Of a stretch of 64,000 nt of DNA, positions 25,077 to 34,628 are shown in pieces. Below the pieces are notes generated by a model that did not search any database, had not been told where the DNA came from, and saw nothing but the letters and a program-made list of their open reading frames with translations. The stretch comes from CAVSMC01 sp963798655 (GTDB lineage Bacteria > Pseudomonadota > Gammaproteobacteria > Burkholderiales > Casimicrobiaceae), in the NCBI GenBank assembly GCA_963798655.1, contig CAWCUH010000014.1, forward strand, positions 62,001 to 126,000, in the 5' to 3' direction. The position numbers and the translations under genes are program-made. Every line of letters starts with the position of its first letter. The stretch's first letter is position 1.

Positions 25077-26195
25077 ATGACCCTTCGAACCGACTTTCGA
25101 CGCGCGCTGGCGACGCTCGCCGCCGTCGCGACACTCGCCTGCGCATCGGCGTCCGCCGAGCGGATCAAGGACCTCGCGAACATCCAGGGCGTGCGGGCGA
25201 ACCAGCTCGTCGGCTACGGCCTCGTCGTGGGGCTGGACGGCACCGGCGACCAGACGACGCAGACGCCGTTCACCGTGCAGAGCATCGCGACGATGCTCTC
25301 GCAGCTCGGCATCAACCTCGCGACCGGGACGAACCTGCAGTTGAAGAACGTCGCCGCGGTGATGGTCACCGCGCAGCTGCCCGCATACGCGCAGCCGGGA
25401 CAATTGCTGGACATCACGGTCTCCTCGCTCGGCAACGCGAAGAGCCTGCGCGGCGGAACGCTGGTGCTGACGCCGCTGAAGGGGGCCGACGGCCAGGTGT
25501 ACGCGATGGCGCAGGGCAACGTCGGCATCGCCGGCGCCGGGGCGTCGGCCGGCGGCAGCAAGACGCAGGTGAACCAGTTGAACGCGGGACGCATCCCGGG
25601 CGGTGCAACCGTCGAGCGCGCCGTCCCCGTCGCGCTCGGCAATACGGAGTTCGTCAACCTCGAGCTGCGGGACACCGATTTCGGCGTCGCGCGCTCGGTC
25701 GTCGACGCCGTGAACCGCCGCTTCGCCGCGCCGCTCGCAAGCGCGGTGGACGGCCGCACGATCCGCGTGCGCGCGCCGCAGACGAGCGACGAGCGCGTCA
25801 CGTTCGTCGCGCAACTCGAGGAGGTCGCGATCGAATCGAGCGTACCGGCGGCCAAGGTCATCATCAACTCGCGCACCGGGTCGATCGTGATGAACCAGGC
25901 GGTGACGATCGACGCGTGCGCCATCGCGCACGGCAACCTCACGGTTACCATTCAGAGCGAGCCGGTCGTGAGCCAGCCGGCGCCGTTCTCGCAGGGACAG
26001 ACAGTCGTCACCCAGAAGACCGACATCCAGCTGAAGCAGGACGGTGGCGCGTTCACCGCGCTCGCCGCGGGCGCGAAGCTCGCCGATGTCGTCAAGGGGC
26101 TGAACACGCTCGGCGCGACGCCGCAGGATCTGCTCGCGATCCTGCAGGCGATGAAGGCTGCCGGCGCGCTCAGAGCCGAGCTCGAGATCATCTAG
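25077..26195 (+). CDS. flgI: Flagellar P-ring protein FlgI
   Basis: 372 residues from the ATG at 25077 with a Sec signal peptide ending ACASASA. Mature FlgI begins ERIKDLANIQGVRANQLVGY and shows GLDGTGDQTTQTPFTVQSIA, plus the C-terminal LVKGLN-type segment (VVKGLNTLGATPQDLLAILQ). It polymerises into the peptidoglycan-level P ring with help from FlgA. flgJ follows eight bases after its stop. Confidence 0.97.
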   Translation: MTLRTDFRRALATLAAVATLACASASAERIKDLANIQGVRANQLVGYGLVVGLDGTGDQTTQTPFTVQSIATMLSQLGINLATGTNLQLKNVAAVMVTAQLPAYAQPGQLLDITVSSLGNAKSLRGGTLVLTPLKGADGQVYAMAQGNVGIAGAGASAGGSKTQVNQLNAGRIPGGATVERAVPVALGNTEFVNLELRDTDFGVARSVVDAVNRRFAAPLASAVDGRTIRVRAPQTSDERVTFVAQLEEVAIESSVPAAKVIINSRTGSIVMNQAVTIDACAIAHGNLTVTIQSEPVVSQPAPFSQGQTVVTQKTDIQLKQDGGAFTALAAGAKLADVVKGLNTLGATPQDLLAILQAMKAAGALRAELEII

Positions 26196-26203
26196 CGCGC
26201 ACG

Positions 26204-27256
26204 ATGGCGCTGCGCGGCACATCCGTCGACGCCAACGCCGCGCTCGCGCTCGACGCCGGCGCGCTCGCGTCGCTGAAGGCACAGGCGAAGAACGCACCCG
26301 GCGAGGCGCTGTCGAAGGCCGCCGGCCAGTTCGAGGCGCTGTTCGTGTCGATGGTGCTGAAGAGCATGCGCGACGCGTTGCCGCAGGACGGGCCGCTCGC
26401 GAGCGAGACTACGAAGACGTACACGGCGATGTTCGACCAGCAGCTTGCGCTCAAGCTGTCCGATCGCGGCATCGGCCTGCGCAAGGCCATCGAGAAGCAG
26501 CTCGCTCGCTCGTTGCCGGCGTCCGCGAGCACCGACGCCGCGGCGCAACCGGCCGCTTCGTCGCCGCCGTCGGCGCCGCCGTCGGCGTCGCCGTCGCCGT
26601 CGCCGTCGTCGTCGTCGTCATCGAACGCCGCCACGCGCCGCATCGCGAACGCCTATTCGAGCGCCGCCGTCGTTCGCTCCGCCGACGTCGCCGCAAAGTC
26701 CACCGCGCCGTCGTCGCACGACTCGAGCGTCGCGAGCGTGGTTTCGTCGTTCATCGACAAGCTGCGGCCTCAGGCGGAAGCGGCGGCGAAGGCGCTCGGC
26801 GTGCCGGTGCAATTCATCCTCGCGCAGGCGGGTCTCGAGACCGGCTGGGGCAGGAGCCAGCCGAAGAGCACCGACGGCGCAGCGAGCCACAACGTGTTCG
26901 GCGTCAAGGCGGGCCGCCGCTGGGCGGGGCCGATCGTGCAGGCGAAGACGACCGAATACGCAGCCGGCAACGCGACGCAGTCGACCGAGCCGTTTCGCTC
27001 GTACGGCTCGTACGCCGAGTCGTTCCAGGACTTCGTCCGGCTGCTGAAGGGAAGCCCGCGCTATGCCGATGCGCTGAAGCACGCGGGCGACGCGAGCCGC
27101 TACGCGAAGAGCCTGCAAAGCGCAGGCTATGCAACCGACCCGGCGTACGCCGAGAAGCTCACGCGTGCGATCGCGCTCGTGAGCCGCCACACCGGCGCCG
27201 AGCCGCCCGCTCAAGTTCTCGCGGGCAGCGCCGATACCCGTACAGATCGCGCGTAA
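26204..27256 (+). CDS. flgJ: Flagellar rod assembly protein / peptidoglycan hydrolase FlgJ
   Basis: 350 residues, two domains. The N-terminal rod-cap part contains QFEALFVSMVLKSMRDALP. The C-terminal glucosaminidase part (from about 185) has the catalytic Glu in AQAGLETGWGRS (about residue 212), SHNVFGVKAG and YGSYAESFQDFVRLL. It is the dual-domain type found in gamma- and betaproteobacteria: it caps the rod and opens the cell wall. Between the domains lies a very low-complexity Ser/Pro linker (about residues 115-145) encoded by runs of TCGCCGTCG-like triplets, which could vary in length. Confidence 0.95.
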   Translation: MALRGTSVDANAALALDAGALASLKAQAKNAPGEALSKAAGQFEALFVSMVLKSMRDALPQDGPLASETTKTYTAMFDQQLALKLSDRGIGLRKAIEKQLARSLPASASTDAAAQPAASSPPSAPPSASPSPSPSSSSSSNAATRRIANAYSSAAVVRSADVAAKSTAPSSHDSSVASVVSSFIDKLRPQAEAAAKALGVPVQFILAQAGLETGWGRSQPKSTDGAASHNVFGVKAGRRWAGPIVQAKTTEYAAGNATQSTEPFRSYGSYAESFQDFVRLLKGSPRYADALKHAGDASRYAKSLQSAGYATDPAYAEKLTRAIALVSRHTGAEPPAQVLAGSADTRTDRA

Positions 27257-27270
27257 GGCGCTCGTCCACT

Positions 27271-29217
27271 ATGTCGAACAGCATTTACGGCATCGGCCTA
27301 TCCGGCCTGGCGGCAGCCCAGGCGGGACTGCTCACGGCGAGCCACAACATCGCCAACGTCAACACGCCGGGCTACAGCCGCCAGGAGACCGTGCAGGCGA
27401 CGCGGCTCGCGATGTTCACCGGTTCAGGCTTCTTCGGGCAGGGCGCCAACGTGGCGACGGTGCGCCGCGTCTACAGCGAGTTCCTCGTCGCGCAGCAGCG
27501 CCAGGTGCAGGCCGGCGCGAGCAGGCTCGACACGTACCATGCACAGCTCACGCAGCTCGACAATCTCTTCGGCGACCCGGCGAGCGGGCTCACGCCCTCG
27601 CTGTCCGACTTCTTCGCCGGCGTGAACGGCGTCGCGTCGAATCCGTCGGATATCGCGTCGCGCGAGCAGATGCTGTCGTCCGCGCATGCGCTCGTCGCGC
27701 GCTTCCACCAATTGAACGACGAGCTCGACCGGCTTCGCACCGGCGCGAACACCGACATCAAGAGCAGCGTCAACGCGATCAACGGCTACGCGGGCCAGAT
27801 CGCGTCGCTTAACAAGCGGATCGCCGAAGCGAACTCCGTGAACCCCGCGCAGCTGCCGAACGATCTGCTCGACCAGCGCGACTCGCTGATCCAGCAGCTG
27901 AACCAGGTGATCGGCGCGCGCGCGGTCGCGCAGGGCGACGGCTCCGTCAACGTCTACCTCGACAACGGGCAGGCGCTGGTCGTCGGCATCTCCGCGTTCA
28001 AGCTGACCGCTGCCGCCGACCCCTCCGATCCGCAGAACCTGCAGGTCGCGCTCGACACCGGCGCGGGCACGGCGCTGCGGTTCAAGAGCTCCGAGATCAG
28101 CGGCGGCTCGCTCGCCGGCATCCTTGCGAACCGCGACAACGTGCTCACGCGCGCGCAGAACGAGATCGGCCGCGTCGCGGTCGTCCTCGGGCAGCAATTC
28201 AATGCGCAGCATCGGCTCGGACAGGATCTCAACGGCGCGCCCGGCGGCGACTTCTTCAACGTGCCGACGCCGTTCGTGCAGCCCGACACCGGCAACAGCG
28301 GGACGGCGGTGCTGTCCGCGTCGATCGTCTCGACGTCCGCGCTCACGGCGAGCGACTACCGCGTCGACTACGACGGCAGCAACTACACGCTCACGCGGCT
28401 ATCGGACAACAGCGTGCAGACGTTCGCGTCGCTGCCGCAGACGGTCGACGGCGTGACGATCGGCGTCGCGTCGGGCGCGCTCGCGGCGGGCGACTCGTTC
28501 CTCGTGCAGCCGACGCGCTATGCGGCGCGCGACATCGGCCTCGCGATCAGCGATCCGGCGAAGATCGCCGCCGCTGCGCCGATCCGGACGTCGGCAACGG
28601 TCGGCAACGGCGGCACCGGCACGATCTCGAGCGGCTCGATCGCCTCGGCGTACTGGCTGACGCCGCTCGCGGCGCCGGTGACGCTCAGCTACGCGACGGC
28701 GACGGGCATGCTGAGCGGATTTCCGCCGACGCAGCCGGTCAGCGTGACCGTCGGCACGACGACGACGGTCTATCCGGCAGGCTCGCCCGTGCCGTACACC
28801 GCCGGCGCGACGATTTCGTTCGGCGGCATTTCGTTCACGATGAGCGGCGCGCCCGCCGACGGCGACACGTTCGCGGTCGGCCCGAACACCAGCGGAAGCG
28901 GCGACAACCGCAACGCGCTGCTGCTCGCCGCGCTGAACGACGCGAAGCTCGTCGGCGGCACGGCGACGCTTGCGAGCGCTTACGGCGACCTGAACGCTTT
29001 CATCGGCACCGAAACGCAGTCCGCGGCCGTCGAGAGCGGCGCCCAGGCGCAACTGCTCGCGCAGGCCGAGCAGGGCGTGCAGTCGGTGTCCGGCGTCAAT
29101 CTCGACGAGGAAGCGGCGAACCTGCAGAAGTACCAGCAGGCGTACCAGGCGGCGAGCAAGGTGATGGTGATCGCGAACCAGCTCTTCTCGTCGATTCTCG
29201 ATATCGCGAGCTCCTGA
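27271..29217 (+). CDS. flgK: Hook-filament junction protein FlgK
   Basis: 648 residues. The N-terminus SIYGIGLSGLAAAQAGLLTA with HNIANVNTPGYSRQE and the C-terminus GVNLDEEAANLQKYQQAYQA are diagnostic of FlgK (HAP1). It is longer than enteric FlgK (about 550) because of beta-rich inserts around residues 340-560. It joins hook to filament with FlgL and is escorted by FlgN. flgL begins one base after the stop. Confidence 0.96.
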   Translation: MSNSIYGIGLSGLAAAQAGLLTASHNIANVNTPGYSRQETVQATRLAMFTGSGFFGQGANVATVRRVYSEFLVAQQRQVQAGASRLDTYHAQLTQLDNLFGDPASGLTPSLSDFFAGVNGVASNPSDIASREQMLSSAHALVARFHQLNDELDRLRTGANTDIKSSVNAINGYAGQIASLNKRIAEANSVNPAQLPNDLLDQRDSLIQQLNQVIGARAVAQGDGSVNVYLDNGQALVVGISAFKLTAAADPSDPQNLQVALDTGAGTALRFKSSEISGGSLAGILANRDNVLTRAQNEIGRVAVVLGQQFNAQHRLGQDLNGAPGGDFFNVPTPFVQPDTGNSGTAVLSASIVSTSALTASDYRVDYDGSNYTLTRLSDNSVQTFASLPQTVDGVTIGVASGALAAGDSFLVQPTRYAARDIGLAISDPAKIAAAAPIRTSATVGNGGTGTISSGSIASAYWLTPLAAPVTLSYATATGMLSGFPPTQPVSVTVGTTTTVYPAGSPVPYTAGATISFGGISFTMSGAPADGDTFAVGPNTSGSGDNRNALLLAALNDAKLVGGTATLASAYGDLNAFIGTETQSAAVESGAQAQLLAQAEQGVQSVSGVNLDEEAANLQKYQQAYQAASKVMVIANQLFSSILDIASS

Positions 29218-29218
29218 C

Positions 29219-30430
29219 ATGCGCGTATCCACCGCACAGATCTACGCGACCGGCGTCGCCGGAATCGCCCGCAACGAGGAGGCGCTGCTGCGCACCCAGC
29301 AGCGGATCGCGGCCGGCAAGCGCGTGATGACACCGTCCGACGATCCGGTCGCGTCGACGCAGGCCCTCGCGCTCGACCAGGCGAGCAGCAGGCTCGACCA
29401 GTACGTCGCGAACATCGGCACCGCGAAGGACGCGCTCGGCCTCGACGAAGGCGTGCTCGCGCAGATCGCCGACGCGCTGCAGAGCGTGCGCACGACGGCG
29501 ATCAACGCGGGCAACGCCGCATTGCGCGACAGCGATCGCGCCAGTCTTGCGCGCGACGTCCAGGCACAGCTCGACCAGCTCGTCTCGCTCGCGAACAGCA
29601 AGGACGGCAACGGCAACTACCTCTACTCGGGCTTCGCCGTCGACACGCAGCCGTTCGCCGCCGACGCGAGCGGCAACGTCGTCTACCAGGGCGACCAGGG
29701 CGTGCGCGAGCTCGACGTCGCGCCCGGACGCACGATGGCGGTCGCCGAGAACGGCGCGGCGCTCTTCGAGCGCATCCGCAACGGCAACGGCGCGTTCGTC
29801 GCGTCGGCCGCGTCGACCAACACGGGCACCGGCGTCGTTGCGCCCGGGCAGGTCGCGAACCCGTCGGCGCTCACCGGGCACACGTACCGGATCCAGTTCA
29901 ACGTGATAGGGCCGTCGACGACGTACGACGTGATCGACGTCACCGCGGGCGCGCCGGTGTCGAGCGGCAATGCGTACGCGAGCGGCGCGCCGATCGTCGT
30001 CGCCGGCATGCAGACGAGCATAACGGGCGCGCCCGCGAACGGGGACGCGTTCACGCTCGCACCGTCGACATCGCAAAGCGTGTTCGCGACGCTGTCGAAG
30101 ATCGTCGCCGCGTTGAACGCGCCGGTGAGCACGCCGGCGGATTCGGCGCGCCTCGCGAACGACCTGAACGCGGCGCTGACCGATGTGGACCAGAGCCTCG
30201 ATCACATGCTTTCCGCGCGTGCCGACGTCGGCGCGCGGCTGCGCGAGCTCGACAGCCTGTCTGCGGGCAACGCCGACCGCAAGCTGCAGTACGAGCAATC
30301 GCACTCGAGGCTGATCGACCTCGATTACAACCAGGCGCTGTCCGATTTCGCGAAGCAGCAGCTCGCGCTCGAAGCCGCGCAGAAGTCGTTCCTGAAAGTG
30401 AGCGGACTCGGGCTGTTCGACTATCTGTGA
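29219..30430 (+). CDS. flgL: Hook-filament junction protein FlgL
   Basis: 403 residues, start MRVSTAQIYATGVAGIARNE. RIAAGKRVMTPSDDPVAS near the N-terminus and LDYNQALSDFAKQQLALEAA near the C-terminus are the FlgL (HAP3) flagellin-like helices. The protein sits between FlgK and the filament. It ends the flg operon; a GTG at 30427 overlapping its stop could start the next frame, suggesting possible coupling to the diguanylate cyclase. Confidence 0.95.
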   Translation: MRVSTAQIYATGVAGIARNEEALLRTQQRIAAGKRVMTPSDDPVASTQALALDQASSRLDQYVANIGTAKDALGLDEGVLAQIADALQSVRTTAINAGNAALRDSDRASLARDVQAQLDQLVSLANSKDGNGNYLYSGFAVDTQPFAADASGNVVYQGDQGVRELDVAPGRTMAVAENGAALFERIRNGNGAFVASAASTNTGTGVVAPGQVANPSALTGHTYRIQFNVIGPSTTYDVIDVTAGAPVSSGNAYASGAPIVVAGMQTSITGAPANGDAFTLAPSTSQSVFATLSKIVAALNAPVSTPADSARLANDLNAALTDVDQSLDHMLSARADVGARLRELDSLSAGNADRKLQYEQSHSRLIDLDYNQALSDFAKQQLALEAAQKSFLKVSGLGLFDYL

Positions 30431-30483
30431 TCGCTGCGCGCCAGCAACATCCACAACAAGACGAAGAAAGCCGAGAGCGGCGC

Positions 30484-32235
30484 ATGCTGACCAACCCATC
30501 GACCGTCGCGCGCGAGACGCTGCGCCAGCTCGCCGCGCGCAAGCTTCCGCCGACGCCGGACAACTACGCGCGCACCTACCACGAAATCGCCACACCCGGC
30601 CACATGCAGACGCTGCAGGGTGCGGCGGCGATGCTCGGGGAGGTCGCCGACGAGCTCGCCAGGACGCAGGGCAGCGACGGCGGCGACGCGACGGTGCTGC
30701 AGCGCGCGATCGAAGCCGGCGATTGGCCGCACGCGAAGGTCGTGCTGAAACGGATGTGCGCGCCGCCGGCGCCGCCCGTGTCGCTGCCGACGTGGGCGCC
30801 GCTGATCCGCGACCTCGTGCATCAATGGGAAGCACGCACGCCGGGCATCACGCAAGCGCGCAAGCGCGAATCGCTCGATCACGTGCTCACGGCGTTCGCC
30901 GCGTCGAGCGACGCGCTGTACGCGCGGCTGCGCGGCCTCGTGCGCAGCTGGAGCGAGGCGGGCGGCGTGCTGCCCGCGAGCCTCGTCGCGCCGGTCGCGG
31001 GCGTTGCGACGACCGGGCTCGCGATGCCGTCGGACGCGACGATCCCGATGTGGCGGGAGCTCGTCGCGCAGACGCTCACGTTCGGCGTCGTCGAGCGGCT
31101 CGGCTACTCGCCCGAGCTTGCGCTCGAAGCGCAAAAGCTCGCCGGCGACGCGCGTGCGGTGACCGATCTCGACGGCGTGGCGATCATCGCGGCGAAGCTC
31201 AAGCGCTTCTGGGTGACGCTCGAGCTTCGCGGCGACGACCAGCGCGAGATCCAGAAAGGACTGCTGCGGCTGCTGCACCTGCTAACGTCCAACCTCGCCG
31301 AGCTCGCCGGCGACGCGACGTGGATCCAGGGCCAGCTCGCCGCCGTCGCGTCGCTCGCGCAAGGACCGGTCGACCTCGAGACGATCAACGCGCTCGAGCG
31401 CCGATTGCGCGAGGTTTCGCTGCAGCAGGGCGTCCTCAAGCAGAGCCTCGACCAGGCAAAGGACGCGATGAAGCAGATGATGACCACGTTCATCGATCGC
31501 GTCAGCACGCTCGCGAGCGACACCGGCCAGTATCACGACAAGCTCGCGCGCTACGCGACCGAGATCGAGCGCGCGGACGATCTGCCGAAGCTCTCCGCAC
31601 TGATCGTCGAGGTGATGAGCGACACGCGCGCGATCCAGTCGGACCTCGGACGCTCGCGCGACGACCTGCTCGCCGCGCGCAGGACGGTCGAGGAGATGCA
31701 GGCGCGCGCGGTGCGGCTGGAAGGCGAGCTGTCGGCGCTCTCCGACAAGGTGCACGAGGATCATCTGACGCAGGTGCTGAACCGGCGCGGCCTCGAGCGC
31801 GCCTACGAGGTGGAGGCGTCGCGCGCCGATCGCTACGAGCGGCCGCTGTCGCTCGCGATGCTCGACATCGACAATTTCAAGGGACTGAACGACCGGCTCG
31901 GCCACCAGGCAGGCGATCTCGCGCTCGTGCATCTCGCGCGCATCGTGCGCCAGTCGATCCGGCCTTCGGACGTCGTGTCGCGCTACGGCGGCGAGGAGTT
32001 CGTCATCCTGTTGCCGGAAACGGTCGTGTCGGAGGCGGTCGCCGTGATGACGCGGGTGCAGCGCGACCTGACGCGGCGCTTCTTCCTGCACAACAACGAG
32101 CGCGTGCTGATCACGTTCTCGGCCGGCGTCGCGCAGCGCTTCGTAGGCGAGAACGAGGACGAGCTGATCGCGCGCGCCGACCGCGCGCTGTATCACGCCA
32201 AGCAGGCCGGCAAGAACAGAGTGGTGGCGGTTTGA
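30484..32235 (+). CDS. Diguanylate cyclase with GGEEF domain
   Basis: 583 residues from the ATG at 30484 (MLTNPSTVARETLRQLAARK); a GTG at 30427 overlapping the flgL stop would add 19 polar residues. The N-terminal 400 residues are helical with no membrane segment; they probably form a cytoplasmic sensor and a long coiled coil. The C-terminal domain has DHLTQVLNRRGLERAY, the active GGEEF loop and the inhibitory-site RPSD five residues before it, so c-di-GMP synthesis with product inhibition is expected. Lying directly after flgL, it may raise c-di-GMP once flagellar genes are on. A GC hairpin at 32254 separates it from the convergent regulator. Confidence 0.9.
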   Translation: MLTNPSTVARETLRQLAARKLPPTPDNYARTYHEIATPGHMQTLQGAAAMLGEVADELARTQGSDGGDATVLQRAIEAGDWPHAKVVLKRMCAPPAPPVSLPTWAPLIRDLVHQWEARTPGITQARKRESLDHVLTAFAASSDALYARLRGLVRSWSEAGGVLPASLVAPVAGVATTGLAMPSDATIPMWRELVAQTLTFGVVERLGYSPELALEAQKLAGDARAVTDLDGVAIIAAKLKRFWVTLELRGDDQREIQKGLLRLLHLLTSNLAELAGDATWIQGQLAAVASLAQGPVDLETINALERRLREVSLQQGVLKQSLDQAKDAMKQMMTTFIDRVSTLASDTGQYHDKLARYATEIERADDLPKLSALIVEVMSDTRAIQSDLGRSRDDLLAARRTVEEMQARAVRLEGELSALSDKVHEDHLTQVLNRRGLERAYEVEASRADRYERPLSLAMLDIDNFKGLNDRLGHQAGDLALVHLARIVRQSIRPSDVVSRYGGEEFVILLPETVVSEAVAVMTRVQRDLTRRFFLHNNERVLITFSAGVAQRFVGENEDELIARADRALYHAKQAGKNRVVAV

Positions 32236-32253
32236 TGTTGCGGCGCGCTGCGG

Positions 32254-32272
32254 GGCGCGCGTGCCGCGCGCC
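32254..32272. terminator. GC-rich hairpin between convergent genes
   Basis: GGCGCGCG-TGC-CGCGCGCC, perfect 8-base arms with a 3-base loop, lies between the diguanylate cyclase stop (32235) and the response regulator stop (32291). No clear T-run follows on either side, so intrinsic termination is plausible but not certain. Confidence 0.45.
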
Positions 32273-32290
32273 GCCAAGCGCGGCGCATTT

Positions 32291-32923
32291 CTAATCCAAT
32301 AACTTGTGCTCGAGGGCGTAGCGCGTGAGCTCGGCGTTGGTCGCGAGCTTGAGCTTCGCGAGCAGCCGCGCGCGATAGACGCTCACCGTCTTCGGCGACA
32401 GCGACAGCTCGTCGCCGATCTGCGCGAGCGTTCTTCCCTGCGCGATCAGTCGCAGCGTCTGGAATTCGCGGTCGGAGAGGAGCTCGTGCGACGGCGTGTC
32501 CGGGTCGCGATCGAGGCTCGCGGCGAGCGACTCGGCGAGCTCGGGCGTGATATAGCGGCGGCCGCGCGTCACCTGGCGGATCGCGTCGACGACCTGCGAC
32601 GCGGCGGCGACCTTGGTCAGGTAGCCCGAGGCGCCCGCCTTCAGCGCCCGAAACGCGTACTGGTCCTCGGGATACATGCTCAGGATCAGCACCGGCAGCC
32701 TCGGCCATTCCTCCTTCACCTGCTTCAGCGTCTCGATGCCGTTCTTCCCCGGCATCGCGATGTCGAGCACCAGCACGTCGACCAGCTCGCGGCGCAACAG
32801 CTGGATCACCTCGCCGTGGTTCGACGCTTCGCCGGCGATGGCGAAGTCCGTCTGCGCCGACAGGATCTGCCGCAGCCCCTGGCGCACGACGGCGTGATCG
32901 TCGGCGAGCGCGACGCGAATCAC
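32291..32923 (-). CDS. NarL/FixJ-type response regulator
   Basis: 210 residues from a GTG at 32923 (VIRVALADDHAVVRQGLRQI). The receiver has the DD pair, phospho-acceptor in VLVLDIAMPGKNG and Lys in GYLTKVAAA. The C-terminal LuxR-type helix-turn-helix reads LSDREFQTLRLIAQGRTLAQ and LSLSPKTVSVYRARLLAKL. It would bind DNA when phosphorylated by the kinase whose gene overlaps it by four bases. Its targets are unknown; position after the flagellar cluster allows a motility or surface-growth role. Confidence 0.93.
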   Translation of the reverse strand: MIRVALADDHAVVRQGLRQILSAQTDFAIAGEASNHGEVIQLLRRELVDVLVLDIAMPGKNGIETLKQVKEEWPRLPVLILSMYPEDQYAFRALKAGASGYLTKVAAASQVVDAIRQVTRGRRYITPELAESLAASLDRDPDTPSHELLSDREFQTLRLIAQGRTLAQIGDELSLSPKTVSVYRARLLAKLKLATNAELTRYALEHKLLD

Positions 32924-34461
32924 GACGGGATCCTCGCCGCGGTCGATGCGACATCGACGCCCGCACCATCGATCGGCACGCGAAGCGTCACTGCCGTGCC
33001 GCCGCGTGCCCGCGGGACGATGTCGACGCCGCCGCCGAGCGCGAGCGCGCGCTCGCGCATGCCACGCAGGCCGAAGTGGCCGCGCTTCGCGAGATCGACG
33101 CCGGCGACACCGCGACCGTCGTCGACCACCTCGAGCACGAGCTCGCCGTCGCCGGCGACCAGATTGACGTCGACGCGCGACGCGCCGGCGTGCTTCGCCA
33201 CGTTGTTCAGCGCTTCCTGGCAGACGCGGAAGAACACGATCGCCGCGTCGGGCTCGAGCGCGATGTCGTCGTGCGACGAGACGAACAGGCACGGCACGCC
33301 GGTTCGCTGCTGGAACGTGCGCGCCTGCCAGTCGAGCGCGGCGACGATCCCTTCGTCGAGAATACCGGGCCGCAGGTTGTGCATGATCCGCGTCGACGAC
33401 AGGATCACCGCGTCGACGAGCTGGTCCATCTGCTCGAAGTGGCGCGAAAGCTCGGCGTCGGCCGCGTGCTGGCCCTTGAGCCATGCGAGCTCGAACTTGA
33501 CGCCGGTGAGCGTGCTGCCGATGTCGTCGTGGATCTCGCGCGCGATCGTCGCGCGCTCGTCCTCGCGCACGCGCGTTTGATACGACGACAGCTCGCGCAG
33601 CTCCTCGCGCGAGGCGCGCAGCTCTTCCTCGGCACGCTTCTGCGGCGTCACATCGATCGCGATGCCGTCCCACAAAAAGCCACCGCCGTCGGTCGGCCGC
33701 GCGCGCGCCGTCACGTCGATCGAGCGCGTCGTCAGCGCATCGCTCGGCACGATCTGCGTCGTGAATTCGAGCCAGCCCGGCGGCGCCGCGCCGGCGTCGG
33801 CGCGGCGGAATCGTGCGCACAGCGCGTCGATGTCGCCGTGCCAGAGCGGCGCGAGCGCGCGGCGCGGATCGGCGAGCAGCTCGGCGGCGGCGACGCCGAG
33901 CAACCGCCGCGAGCCGTCGCTCACGTAGACGAGATCGAGCCCGCCGCGCACGTCGGCGGCGAGCTGGAACACCATGCCGGGCAAGTTCGCGGTGAGCGCG
34001 CGGAAGCGCTCCTCGCTTTCGGCGAGCCGTGCCTCGGCATCGCGACGATGACGCCGCGATGCCGCAGCGTCGATCGCGCGATCGAGTGCCGGCTCGAGGC
34101 GGCCGAGCTTGTCCTTCATCAGGTAGTCGTCGGCGCCGCCGCGCATCGCTTCGACCGCGGTTTCCTCGCCGATCGCGCCGGACACGATCAGGAACGGCAG
34201 ATCGCGATCGCGACCGCGGACGATCGCGAGCGCCTCGAGCGACGTGAAGCCCGGCAGGCGGTGGTCGGAGATGACCGCCGACCAGCGGCCGCGAGCGAGC
34301 GCGCGTTCGAGCGCGGCCGCGGTCTCGACGCGCTCACCGCTCACCGCGCGCCCGGCAGCGCGCAGCCGCGCGAGCAGCAGCTCGTAGTCGTCGAGCGAAT
34401 CCTCGATGACGATCAGGTCGAGTGCGGGCCGGGGCGGCGTGGAGGGGTGGGGCGATGACAT
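32920..34461 (-). CDS. Hybrid REC-PAS sensor histidine kinase (HisKA_3 type)
   Basis: 513 residues, soluble. An N-terminal receiver (VIEDSLDDYELL; Asp66 in ISDHRLPGF) is followed by a PAS domain (about 150-270), then the NarX-type dimerisation domain with the phospho-acceptor in REIHDDIGSTLTGVKFELAW (about residue 309). The HATPase domain shows CQEALNNVAKHAGAS and DDGRGV, FGLRGMRERALALGG. The receiver at the front means it may also take phosphate from another kinase. It is coupled by an ATGA-type overlap to the NarL-like regulator, which should be its partner. Confidence 0.9.
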   Translation of the reverse strand: MSSPHPSTPPRPALDLIVIEDSLDDYELLLARLRAAGRAVSGERVETAAALERALARGRWSAVISDHRLPGFTSLEALAIVRGRDRDLPFLIVSGAIGEETAVEAMRGGADDYLMKDKLGRLEPALDRAIDAAASRRHRRDAEARLAESEERFRALTANLPGMVFQLAADVRGGLDLVYVSDGSRRLLGVAAAELLADPRRALAPLWHGDIDALCARFRRADAGAAPPGWLEFTTQIVPSDALTTRSIDVTARARPTDGGGFLWDGIAIDVTPQKRAEEELRASREELRELSSYQTRVREDERATIAREIHDDIGSTLTGVKFELAWLKGQHAADAELSRHFEQMDQLVDAVILSSTRIMHNLRPGILDEGIVAALDWQARTFQQRTGVPCLFVSSHDDIALEPDAAIVFFRVCQEALNNVAKHAGASRVDVNLVAGDGELVLEVVDDGRGVAGVDLAKRGHFGLRGMRERALALGGGVDIVPRARGGTAVTLRVPIDGAGVDVASTAARIPS

Positions 34462-34591
34462 GCGTAACGGCGTGCGGCGTGGCCGCTATGTTACCCGCGG
34501 ACGTTGCCCCCAGCGAGCCCGGTCCCGTCGGGCACAGCCGCAGCGGCTGCGCGCGCGGGGCCGCTCGATGGAGGAGCGCCGGAATTCACCC

Positions 34592-34618
34592 TTTAGTTCC
34601 GCGATCGGCTGCCGATAG
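34592..34618 (+). promoter_or_regulatory. Sigma-28 promoter candidate upstream of the EAL/HDOD gene
   Basis: TTTAGTTC (34592-34599), 11 bases, then GCCGATAG (34611-34618); seven of eight -10 positions match the FliA consensus. The ATG of the EAL/HDOD gene begins 11 bases after the -10, so the leader would be extremely short or leaderless. It suggests control by the FliA encoded at 13959. Confidence 0.7.
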
Positions 34619-34628
34619 TGTCTGCAGA

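Noticed and set aside
30427..30483. GTG start for the diguanylate cyclase overlapping the flgL stop
   Set aside because: Possible coupling, but the added residues are polar and unconserved-looking; the ATG at 30484 gives a better N-terminus.
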